The notes under the pieces were generated by a model that saw only the letters and a list, made by a program, of their open reading frames with translations, was not told the origin of the DNA and did no database searches. Source: Chloroflexota bacterium (GTDB lineage: Bacteria; Chloroflexota; Anaerolineae; Anaerolineales; Villigracilaceae). Taken from it: a stretch of 20,411 nucleotides of DNA. Of this stretch, positions 1 through 5,587 are shown piece by piece (position 1 is the first letter of the stretch; the number at the start of each line of letters is the position of its first letter). The translations under genes were made by a program, and so were the position numbers. The stretch is taken from contig JACPVD010000108.1 of NCBI GenBank assembly GCA_016191895.1, positions 1 through 20,411 on the forward strand, written 5' to 3'.

Positions 1-102
1 CACCAATGCGTGGCGGAAGATGTACTCCAGTTCGGGTTCCAGTTGCGCCTGACGGATGAGTCCGCTATTTTCGAGCGCATTCAAGGAAAGGGCGAGGGTC
101 AT
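1..102 (-). CDS. Partial STAND/AAA-type regulatory ATPase-like protein, 5' end only
   Basis: From an ATG at 102 the minus strand encodes 34 residues running off the window edge, including LENSGLIRQAQ and PELEYIFRHALV. Stretches like 'LEYIFRHALVQ' are typical of the segment just after the ATPase core in large bacterial STAND/AAA-type ATPases of the adenylate-cyclase/SARP/TPR kind; this is recalled family knowledge. In such proteins several hundred residues with the P-loop precede this segment. Here almost nothing does, so the gene may be 5'-truncated or a short stand-alone version. The frame stays open upstream to about 338, but that stretch is palindromic, has no ATG and looks non-coding. A TAAAAT box lies 7 nt before the ATG on the minus strand and no clear ribosome-binding site is visible. 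The start is uncertain. Confidence 0.5.
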   Translation of the reverse strand, partial: MTLALSLNALENSGLIRQAQLEPELEYIFRHALV

Positions 103-178
103 GGCGTAGATTTTATCAGGCAAACCGATTTCATAGCGTGACAAAAAGGAGCGTGTGCAAGCAAAACATGTCAGAAAC

Positions 179-257
179 GGAGTCCAAAGCGTTGTCCTGA
201 GTTTACCGAAAGGTCTCCAGACTTTGGAGCCAAAATCGGGAGATTTTGGAGTCCGTG
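179..257. repeat. Palindromic repeat block with GGAGTCC borders
   Basis: GGAGTCC occurs near 179 and again at 248-254, with GGAGCC in between at 226-231. Inside is a perfect hairpin at 230-249, an 8-bp stem (CCAAAATC / GATTTTGG) with a GGGA loop, and a smaller GTCT/AGAC hairpin near 213-222. The GGAGTCC border plus internal hairpin resembles the repeats at 8774-8826 and 17431-17486, although the arm sequences differ. Function is unknown; a dispersed non-coding repeat is the simplest reading. Confidence 0.5.
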
Positions 258-363
258 ATGACAACCTTTGCGTGCATACAAAGGAGCGCGTTTGACAGGC
301 GTTTTTCCTTTGTGTTGAAAATAGGTATTCCCATTAAAAGCGGTAGAACCTGAATTTTTAATT

Positions 364-503
364 CACCTTACGCGGTTTCGCTCGAAAGCGAGTATTCCCC
401 CTCACCCTAGCCCTCTCCCACGGGGAGAGGGGACTCTCTTCTCTCATGGGCGCGAAGCGGGGTTGGGGAAAGTGCCCGTTAGGGTATGGGGGTGCGTAAG
501 GCG
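364..503. repeat. Inverted-repeat-bounded non-coding element
   Basis: The left end CACCTTACGC (364-373) is the inverted counterpart of GCGTAAGGCG (494-503), with one mismatch. Between them lie a TCGCT/AGCGA hairpin and a CCCTCTCCC...GGGGAGAGGGG palindrome near 410-431, a kind of sequence seen dispersed in many environmental bacterial genomes. No ORF is present. It could be a miniature element or a REP-like repeat, and it lies directly downstream of the Smr gene. Confidence 0.45.
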
Positions 504-508
504 GGTTT

Positions 509-763
509 TTAAAACTTGAAGTGAATAAATATCCGCCCGAAGTTCTTATCGTCCTTCTCGACGCGGTGATACAACTTTTTGATATGGCTTTGATTTAAGA
601 AGCGCAGCACTTTCTTCTTCAACTGTCCGCTGCCTTTGCCGGGGATGATTTCCACCAGCGTGATTTTTTTCTCGATAGCCTCTTCCACAATGCGGTTGAG
701 TTCGCGGTCGATCTCATAACCTTTGTTGTATATTTCGTGCAGGTCGAGTTTGAGTTTAGCCAT
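509..763 (-). CDS. Small Smr-domain protein
   Basis: This 84-residue protein is essentially a bare Smr (MutS2 C-terminal-like) domain. LDLHE at 6-10 matches the LDLHG motif and PGKGSGQLKKKV at 41-52 matches the IIxGxGxGxLR motif of the family. Smr domains bind nucleic acid and several are endonucleases acting on DNA or RNA; this one lacks the MutS ATPase part. The usual Gly after LDLH is Glu here, and the usual Arg of GxLR is Lys. It is the last gene of a minus-strand operon: its ATG directly follows the TAA of the histidine phosphatase with no gap, so translational coupling is likely. The call of an Smr-like fold is fairly secure; the substrate is unknown. Confidence 0.8.
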   Translation of the reverse strand: MAKLKLDLHEIYNKGYEIDRELNRIVEEAIEKKITLVEIIPGKGSGQLKKKVLRFLNQSHIKKLYHRVEKDDKNFGRIFIHFKF

Positions 764-1390
764 TTATTTCTTCTTCGGCAAAAAATCGAACGGCGGGCGC
801 TGATTTAATTTCAGCAAACTTGCGCTCGACTCGCCCGCGAAAATCGCGGTCAATGATCCCGTATCGCAACCCAGGCGTTGAAAGTTATCTAACGGCAGGC
901 CGAGAAAGTGCGAGACCGCCAGCTTGATCGGGTCGGCATGGAACACCACAGCCACCACATCCCGCGGCTTGTCATGCTTCATGATGATTCGCTCCAGCAC
1001 ATTCACCACGCGCACCTGGCATTCGGGAAACGACTCGCCTTCGGGAAAGCGAAAGCGGGATGGCGTATTTTGCACAACCTTCCAGACTTTCATCAATCGC
1101 AAAACCTTCCACGATCTCCCCTGCCATTTGCCGATGTTTGTGTCCATCAGGTCAGGCTCTTCGATGATCTTCAACGCATGTGATTCGGATATCGGCTTCG
1201 CGGTCTCCATCGCCCTTTCGAGCGGACTCGCATACACAGCCTTGATTGGAACCCCGGTCAACGCGTCAGACAACGCCCGGGCCTGATTCTTCCCCTTTTC
1301 ATTTAAGTGAACGCCGGGAATTCGTCCTGCCATTTTTCCGGTCTTGACATAATCGTTTTCGCCGTGACGGATGAGGAGAAGTATGGTCAT
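764..1390 (-). CDS. Histidine phosphatase family protein (phosphoglycerate-mutase-like, MSMEG_4193-type)
   Basis: This 208-residue protein has the histidine phosphatase signature LIRHGEN at 6-12 (His9 would be phosphorylated), SPLERAMETA at 55-64 supplying an active-site Arg, and the second histidine in VVFHADPIK (His151). The segments VHLNEKG, GKWQGR, VWKVVQNTPS and FPEGES match the pattern I associate with the MSMEG_4193 'probable phosphomutase' group. The acidic residue before GKWQG is Asp83 rather than the commoner Glu. It probably acts in the cytoplasm on a small phosphorylated metabolite, but the substrate cannot be read from sequence. It lies 11 nt downstream of the phosphatase-like gene and abuts the Smr gene, within the rarA operon. 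Confidence 0.85.
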   Translation of the reverse strand: MTILLLIRHGENDYVKTGKMAGRIPGVHLNEKGKNQARALSDALTGVPIKAVYASPLERAMETAKPISESHALKIIEEPDLMDTNIGKWQGRSWKVLRLMKVWKVVQNTPSRFRFPEGESFPECQVRVVNVLERIIMKHDKPRDVVAVVFHADPIKLAVSHFLGLPLDNFQRLGCDTGSLTAIFAGESSASLLKLNQRPPFDFLPKKK

Positions 1391-1401
1391 GGAAGTTCCA
1401 A

Positions 1402-1851
1402 TTAAAGGTTCGGAATCGAAGCGCGCATCACATCGAGATAAGGCGTCGACTCATTGTAATAGCCGCAAAACGATTCCCAGACGGGTTCGTTCGGCATGGC
1501 TTCGGGGTGACGTTTGCAAATCTCACGATATGCATCCAGCAATCCCAGCCCTTCGCTTTCTTTAAGCGCGGCTATGCAAAACATCGTCGAACGGTTGATT
1601 CCCGCGCCGCAGGCCACGAGAACACGATGCCCCAGTTCCCTTTCGCGCAGAATGAAATCCACGCCCTGCCGGATCACACCATGATCGACAGGCCCCATAT
1701 CCTCCACCGTCAGGTGCAACGAGTTGATCCCGTCCTGCTCCACCGCCTCGGCCAGTTGAAGCATGGCCTGTATCGACTTGAAATCAAGATACCTTCGATC
1801 CAGCGTATCGTAGTAATTGCCGATGAAGAGCCAGGGTCGGATTTCGTTCAT
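1402..1851 (-). CDS. Dual-specificity-phosphatase-like protein
   Basis: This 149-residue protein has the cysteine phosphatase fold: an N-terminal IRPWLFIGNYYD segment typical of DUSPs, a candidate general acid in VEDMGPVD (49-56), and the P-loop CGAGINRST at 81-89, which satisfies CX5R with Cys81 and Arg87. The residue before the catalytic Cys is Ala (VACGAG) where nearly all family members have His. That His tunes the Cys pKa, so activity may be altered. It probably dephosphorylates protein or another phosphate ester in the cytoplasm. Its ATG lies one base after the rarA stop (TAG-C-ATG), so it is almost certainly cotranscribed with rarA. Confidence 0.8.
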   Translation of the reverse strand: MNEIRPWLFIGNYYDTLDRRYLDFKSIQAMLQLAEAVEQDGINSLHLTVEDMGPVDHGVIRQGVDFILRERELGHRVLVACGAGINRSTMFCIAALKESEGLGLLDAYREICKRHPEAMPNEPVWESFCGYYNESTPYLDVMRASIPNL

Positions 1852-1852
1852 G

Positions 1853-3259
1853 CTATTTGATTCTCCGCTTCATTTCAACAATCTGTTCTTCACTGAGATT
1901 TGGAACATGTTCCGTGTGTTCGATGTTCAATGCCTTGCGCTGGGCTTCGCGCCACATCTCCAGCCTTGCAGCGACCTGAGACTCATATCCATCTTGTGAC
2001 GGCGAATAAAAATATGTGCCGAGCAAACGCTTTGGTAAATATTGTTGCGGCGTGAAGTGTCCTTCCATATCATGTGGATACACATAATCTTTGCCGTGAC
2101 CCATCGCAGCGGCATCGCGATTTCCATCCATAAGATGCCGCGGCACGGAGACCTGCCCCTCTTCTTCGATCTTCTTCATCGCTTTGAAATACGCCCCCGC
2201 GCTATTAGACTTGGGAGCCGTGGCAAGATAAAGTGTTGCTTCGACAATGGGATAAATCCCTTCGGGCAGGCCGATAAATTCAAAAGCCTGCATCGCTGAG
2301 GACGCAACAACAAGTCCCATTGGGTCGGCGAGACCGATGTCTTCACCTGCCAAAATAATCAGGCGGCGGATGATGAACTTCGGGTCTTCACCTGCGTAGA
2401 TCATCTTTGCCAGCCAATATAGGGCGGCGTCGGGGTCGCTTCCGCGCACGGACTTAATGAAGGCGGAGATCGTGTCGTAGTGCGCGTCGCCGTCTTTGTC
2501 ATAAAGCACCGCACGGCGCTGAATAGACTCTTGCGCGACATCGAGCGTGATGTGGATCGCGCCGTCAACGTCTGGGGATGTTGACTCCACGGCAAGTTCG
2601 ATCGCATTGAGCGCGTTGCGAGCGTCGCCGGAGGCAACTTCAATTAAATGGGATCGGGCATCGAGGTCCAGTGTGATGCGTTTATTTCCGTAGCCGCGTT
2701 CCTTATCGGTTAGTGCGCGGTCAATTAATATCCCTGTTTCGATTTGATTCAAATTCCGTAATTGAAAAACACGCGAGCGCGAGATCAGGGCTTTGATCAC
2801 TTCAAAGTATGGATTCTCCGTCGTCGCGCCGATCAGAGTAAAGGTCCCGTTTTCAACGTGCGGCAGGAGCGCATCCTGCTGGGCTTTGTTCCAGCGATGG
2901 ACTTCGTCCACAAATAGAATTGTTCTTTCATTGTGCAGTCGCCTGCGTTCGAGGGCCTCATCGATGACCACGCGCAGATCGGCTTTGCCTGCCAGAATTG
3001 CTGAAATGGTGACGAAATGACTCTTGGTGGTATTCGCAATGACCTGCGCAAGCGTGGTCTTGCCGGTGCCGGGCGGCCCCCACAAAATAATGGACGAGAA
3101 CATTCGATCCGATTCGATGGCGCGGCGCAGAAGTTTCCCCTCGCCGACGATATGCTCCTGCCCGATGTATTCCTCCAGCGTGCGCGGGCGCATCCGCGCG
3201 GCAAGCGGCGCTTCGGTCTTCATCCGTTCGCGCATGGCATGGTCAAAAAGGTCGATCAT
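1853..3259 (-). CDS. rarA: Replication-associated recombination protein RarA (MgsA/WRNIP1 family AAA+ ATPase)
   Basis: This 468-residue protein is collinear with RarA. RMRPRTLEEYIGQEHI (22-37) is the family's N-terminal signature. It is followed by Walker A GPPGTGKT (61-68), Walker B ILFVDEVHR (114-122), sensor-1 IGATTENP (143-150) and the SRSR arginine-finger region (160-163). The lid and C-terminal tetramerisation region follow, with SDPDAALYWLAKM and the C-terminal PKRLLGTYFY. The family is usually about 430-450 residues; the extra tail after LLGTYFY is a short charged extension. RarA acts at stalled replication forks and interacts with SSB and DNA ends in model bacteria. It is the first gene of a four-gene minus-strand operon. 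A TATAAT box ends 6 nt before the ATG, so a leaderless transcript is likely. Confidence 0.95.
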   Translation of the reverse strand: MIDLFDHAMRERMKTEAPLAARMRPRTLEEYIGQEHIVGEGKLLRRAIESDRMFSSIILWGPPGTGKTTLAQVIANTTKSHFVTISAILAGKADLRVVIDEALERRRLHNERTILFVDEVHRWNKAQQDALLPHVENGTFTLIGATTENPYFEVIKALISRSRVFQLRNLNQIETGILIDRALTDKERGYGNKRITLDLDARSHLIEVASGDARNALNAIELAVESTSPDVDGAIHITLDVAQESIQRRAVLYDKDGDAHYDTISAFIKSVRGSDPDAALYWLAKMIYAGEDPKFIIRRLIILAGEDIGLADPMGLVVASSAMQAFEFIGLPEGIYPIVEATLYLATAPKSNSAGAYFKAMKKIEEEGQVSVPRHLMDGNRDAAAMGHGKDYVYPHDMEGHFTPQQYLPKRLLGTYFYSPSQDGYESQVAARLEMWREAQRKALNIEHTEHVPNLSEEQIVEMKRRIK

Positions 3260-3265
3260 AAGGTG

Positions 3266-3273
3266 ATTATAAT
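3266..3273. promoter_or_regulatory. Symmetric shared -10 box of a divergent promoter
   Basis: ATTATAAT is its own reverse complement, so TATAAT can be read on both strands in the 43-bp gap between rarA (minus) and the M20 gene (plus). On the minus strand 6 nt separate TATAAT from the rarA ATG, which places the expected start point at or next to the start codon. On the plus strand it is followed after about 18 nt by AAGGA and the M20 ATG. The -35 boxes are poor: TTGCAG at minus 3293-3288 with a 16-nt spacer, and none convincing on plus. Confidence 0.55.
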
Positions 3274-3302
3274 GTAGTCAATCTGGCCTGCAAGGAAACT
3301 CA

Positions 3303-4580
3303 ATGAAAAAATCACCCACCGAAATTTCAGAAGCCGTTGAATCCGCCCGCGAAGAATTAATTCTCTTCCTACAAACGATAGTGCGGGCCTCGAGCCTGCC
3401 GAATCACGAACACGAAGTACAAAACATCGTCGCGCAAAAGTTGAGGTCGATGGGCATGGAGGTGGAGATCGTCCCTTCGAAATTCGATGACTTGAAAGCT
3501 CACCCCGCTTTTGGCGATGACGGCTTCTCGCCAACGGATCGTATCAATGTGGTCGGACGCTGGCCCGGAACTCAAACTGGCGACGGAAAATCGATCATCC
3601 TTAACGGACACGTGGATGTGGTTCCAGTGGGCGATCTCTCCCTTTGGGCTGATTCGCCCTGGAGCGGCGCGATCCGTGATGGGAAGATGTTCGGGCGCGG
3701 CTCATGTGATATGAAGGCGGGACTATGCGCGGGCATCTTTGCGGTGGATGTTTTACAAAGGCTCGGTTACAAACCTTCAGGTGATATTTTGATCGAAAGC
3801 GTCATCGGCGAAGAATCGGGCGGCATTGGCACATTGACCACCATCGTTAAAGGCTATACCGCCGATGCCGTGATTTTGCTCGAACCCACGAGGCTGGAGA
3901 TTTCTCCCGTCCAATCCGGCGCGTTGACGTTTCGATTAACTGTGCCGGGGCGATCCATCCATGCGGCGATGAAAGCCTACGGCGTGAGCGCCATCGAAAA
4001 GTTTGCGCTGCTGTTGGGTGCCATCAACAAACTCGACGTGGAGCGCCATGCAAATTTCAAGCATCCTTTGTTTGAAGACCCAAACAACATTGCGCCGATC
4101 AATATTGGTACGGTGCGCGGCGGCGAATGGCATTCCACGGTCCCGGAGGAAGTGATAGCCGAAGGACGCATGGGGGTGTTTCCTGGGGAGTCAAATGAAG
4201 CGGCGCGGAAAATGTTCAAGGCGGCGATTCAAGCTGCGGCGGAGTCTGATGCGTGGTTGAGTCAAAACCCACCGCGAGTCGAATGGTTTGAAGGTCAATT
4301 CGAGTCGGGCGAGACTCCGCTGGATCATCCACTGGTTCAAGGACTTACAGCGGCGCATCATCTTGTCGTTGGTTCGTCGCCAATATTGCGCGGCGTGACC
4401 TATGGTTCGGACATGCGCCTGTTCACCAATCATGCAAGAATCGCAGCCACACATTACGGCCCCGGCGACGTGGGCATGGCGCACGCGGTCAATGAATTTG
4501 TACCGCTCGATGAAGTGATAACAGCAACGAAAGTTGTGGCAAATATGGTTGCACAATGGTGCGGAGGAGAATTCAAATGA
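3303..4580 (+). CDS. M20 family metallopeptidase/deacylase (ArgE/DapE/ACY1-like)
   Basis: This 425-residue protein has the di-zinc M20 motifs in order: NGHVDVVP (101-108, His103 and Asp105), GRGSCDMKAG (131-140, bridging Asp136), GEESGG (169-174, catalytic Glu170 then metal Glu171) and EPTRLE (194-199). The dimerisation domain GRSIHAAMK follows. C-terminal THYGPGD and MAHAVNEFV complete the active site. Such enzymes hydrolyse N-acyl amino acids or short peptides; acetylornithine deacetylase and succinyl-diaminopimelate desuccinylase are relatives. The substrate cannot be fixed from sequence. An AAGGA ribosome-binding site at 3292-3296 supports this start. The stop overlaps the ATG of the DDAH-type gene (ATGA), so both probably act in one arginine-related or N-acylated guanidino compound pathway (inference). 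Confidence 0.88.
   Translation: MKKSPTEISEAVESAREELILFLQTIVRASSLPNHEHEVQNIVAQKLRSMGMEVEIVPSKFDDLKAHPAFGDDGFSPTDRINVVGRWPGTQTGDGKSIILNGHVDVVPVGDLSLWADSPWSGAIRDGKMFGRGSCDMKAGLCAGIFAVDVLQRLGYKPSGDILIESVIGEESGGIGTLTTIVKGYTADAVILLEPTRLEISPVQSGALTFRLTVPGRSIHAAMKAYGVSAIEKFALLLGAINKLDVERHANFKHPLFEDPNNIAPINIGTVRGGEWHSTVPEEVIAEGRMGVFPGESNEAARKMFKAAIQAAAESDAWLSQNPPRVEWFEGQFESGETPLDHPLVQGLTAAHHLVVGSSPILRGVTYGSDMRLFTNHARIAATHYGPGDVGMAHAVNEFVPLDEVITATKVVANMVAQWCGGEFK
4563..4569 (+). promoter_or_regulatory. Strong ribosome-binding site fixing the DDAH start
   Basis: GGAGGAG lies 7 nt before the ATG at 4577. This favours 4577 over an in-frame ATG at 4556, which has no such motif. The site lies inside the last codons of the M20 gene. 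Confidence 0.8.
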
Positions 4581-5458
4581 AAACGTTTGGCTGTCAATCC
4601 ATGTACGCGCCGATACGGCGGATGGTGTTGAAGCATCCGCGCGAGGCGTTTATTTCGCAGGCAAATCTCGATGCGCAATGGGAGAAACTGGTTTATTTTG
4701 GATCTCCTGATTTTGAAAATTCGTTGGCAGAGTATGAACGCTTCGTGAAGGTATTGGAGCAATTCGATTTTGAAATCCACTACGCGCTGATGGACGAAAC
4801 GACAAGCCTCGATTCGATCTATGCTCATGATCCGCTGGTTGTTTCGAATCGCGGCGCGATTTTATGCAGTATGGGTAAAGATGCGCGTAAACCTGAGGCC
4901 GATGCCGCCGCGAAATATTTAAAGGAAATAGGCGTGCCTGTCATCGGGCGAATCGGCGGGGACGGAAAATTGGAAGGCGGCGATGTGCTTTGGGTGGATG
5001 AGCGGACGCTGGCGGTGGGGCAGGGCTTTCGCACAAACGCCGAAGGTCTGCGCCAGTTGCGCGAATTGCTTGGCGATTCTGTCGATGAAATTTTCCCCGT
5101 ACAACTCCCCTACTGGACGGGTCCGCAGGATTGTTTGCATTTGCTTTCCTTCATCAGCATTGTGGATAAAGACCTGGCCGTCGTCCATTCGCGCTTAATG
5201 CCCGTGCCGTTCCGTGAATGGTTATTGGAGCGCGGTTTTCAATTTGTGGAAGTACCCAACGAGGAATACGATAGCCTTGGCTGCAATGTGCTGGCGGTGG
5301 GTCCGCGTCAGTGTGTGATGTTGAACGGCAACCCCATCACGCAAAAACGACTCGAAGAAGCGGGGGCACAGGTGTGGACTTTCGATGGAAAAGATATTTC
5401 CTACAAAGGCACAGGCGGCCCGACATGTTTGACACGCCCGATTCTCCGTGAGATGTAA
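4577..5458 (+). CDS. DDAH-type amidinohydrolase (dimethylarginine dimethylaminohydrolase / arginine deiminase superfamily)
   Basis: This 293-residue protein shows the guanidino-modifying enzyme (pentein) layout. An N-terminal substrate loop carries YAHDPLVVS (82-90). EGGDVLWV (133-140) is the hallmark EGGD motif. QDCLHLLSF (185-193) has the catalytic His188. Near the C-terminus GGPTCLTRP (280-288) has the nucleophilic Cys284. Members hydrolyse N-methylated arginines to citrulline plus methylamines, or related guanidino compounds; the length fits DDAH rather than the longer arginine deiminase. A strong Shine-Dalgarno site and the ATGA overlap with the upstream M20 gene show coexpression. The exact substrate is uncertain. 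The protein has no signal peptide, so it should be cytoplasmic. Confidence 0.85.
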   Translation: MKTFGCQSMYAPIRRMVLKHPREAFISQANLDAQWEKLVYFGSPDFENSLAEYERFVKVLEQFDFEIHYALMDETTSLDSIYAHDPLVVSNRGAILCSMGKDARKPEADAAAKYLKEIGVPVIGRIGGDGKLEGGDVLWVDERTLAVGQGFRTNAEGLRQLRELLGDSVDEIFPVQLPYWTGPQDCLHLLSFISIVDKDLAVVHSRLMPVPFREWLLERGFQFVEVPNEEYDSLGCNVLAVGPRQCVMLNGNPITQKRLEEAGAQVWTFDGKDISYKGTGGPTCLTRPILREM

Positions 5459-5462
5459 AAAG

Positions 5463-5500
5463 GCTGGAGGTTTTCATAAAGCCTCCAGCATTTTGTTTCT
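5463..5500 (+). terminator. Intrinsic terminator after the M20-DDAH operon
   Basis: GCTGGAGG (5463-5470) pairs perfectly with CCTCCAGC (5482-5489) and is followed by a T-rich run from 5491. It starts 4 nt after the DDAH stop codon on the plus strand. Confidence 0.9.
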
Positions 5501-5517
5501 TCGCAATAAATTGTGGT

Positions 5518-5560
5518 GTGTGATGTTTTGAGCGCGCTTCGCGCGCTCAAAACATCACAC
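5518..5560. repeat. 43-bp perfect palindrome, core GAGCGCGC/GCGCGCTC (copy 1)
   Basis: Two 20-bp arms (5518-5537 and 5541-5560) are perfectly complementary around a TTC loop. The inner 8 bp GAGCGCGC is identical to the palindrome at 12165-12207, while the outer 12 bp differ between copies and pair within each copy. Similarity continues outside: CGCAA about 16 nt upstream, and CACTT then TCCCT downstream. It lies between the DDAH terminator and the convergent SLH gene. No good U-tract follows on either strand, so simple termination is not the obvious role. Confidence 0.85.
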
Positions 5561-5587
5561 TTTCCCTGCTTCCAAATCTGCGAATAT

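Larger units (their letters stand above)
103..508. other. Intergenic region rich in palindromes, no gene
   Basis: About 400 bases lie between two minus-strand genes. No plausible gene is seen. The region holds a GGAGTCC-type palindromic block (about 179-257) and an inverted-repeat-bounded block (364-503), both listed separately. The fragment 'aaggagcg' recurs near 146 and 281, suggesting a partly duplicated unit. Confidence 0.6.

Noticed and set aside
103..508. Repeats considered as a CRISPR array
   Set aside because: There are no regularly spaced direct repeats with unique spacers, and no cas gene is present; the repeated units are short palindromes.
5518..5560. Palindrome considered as a second bidirectional terminator
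   Set aside because: A clean terminator already sits at 5463-5500, no U-tract follows the palindrome on either strand, and the related copy lies inside an operon.
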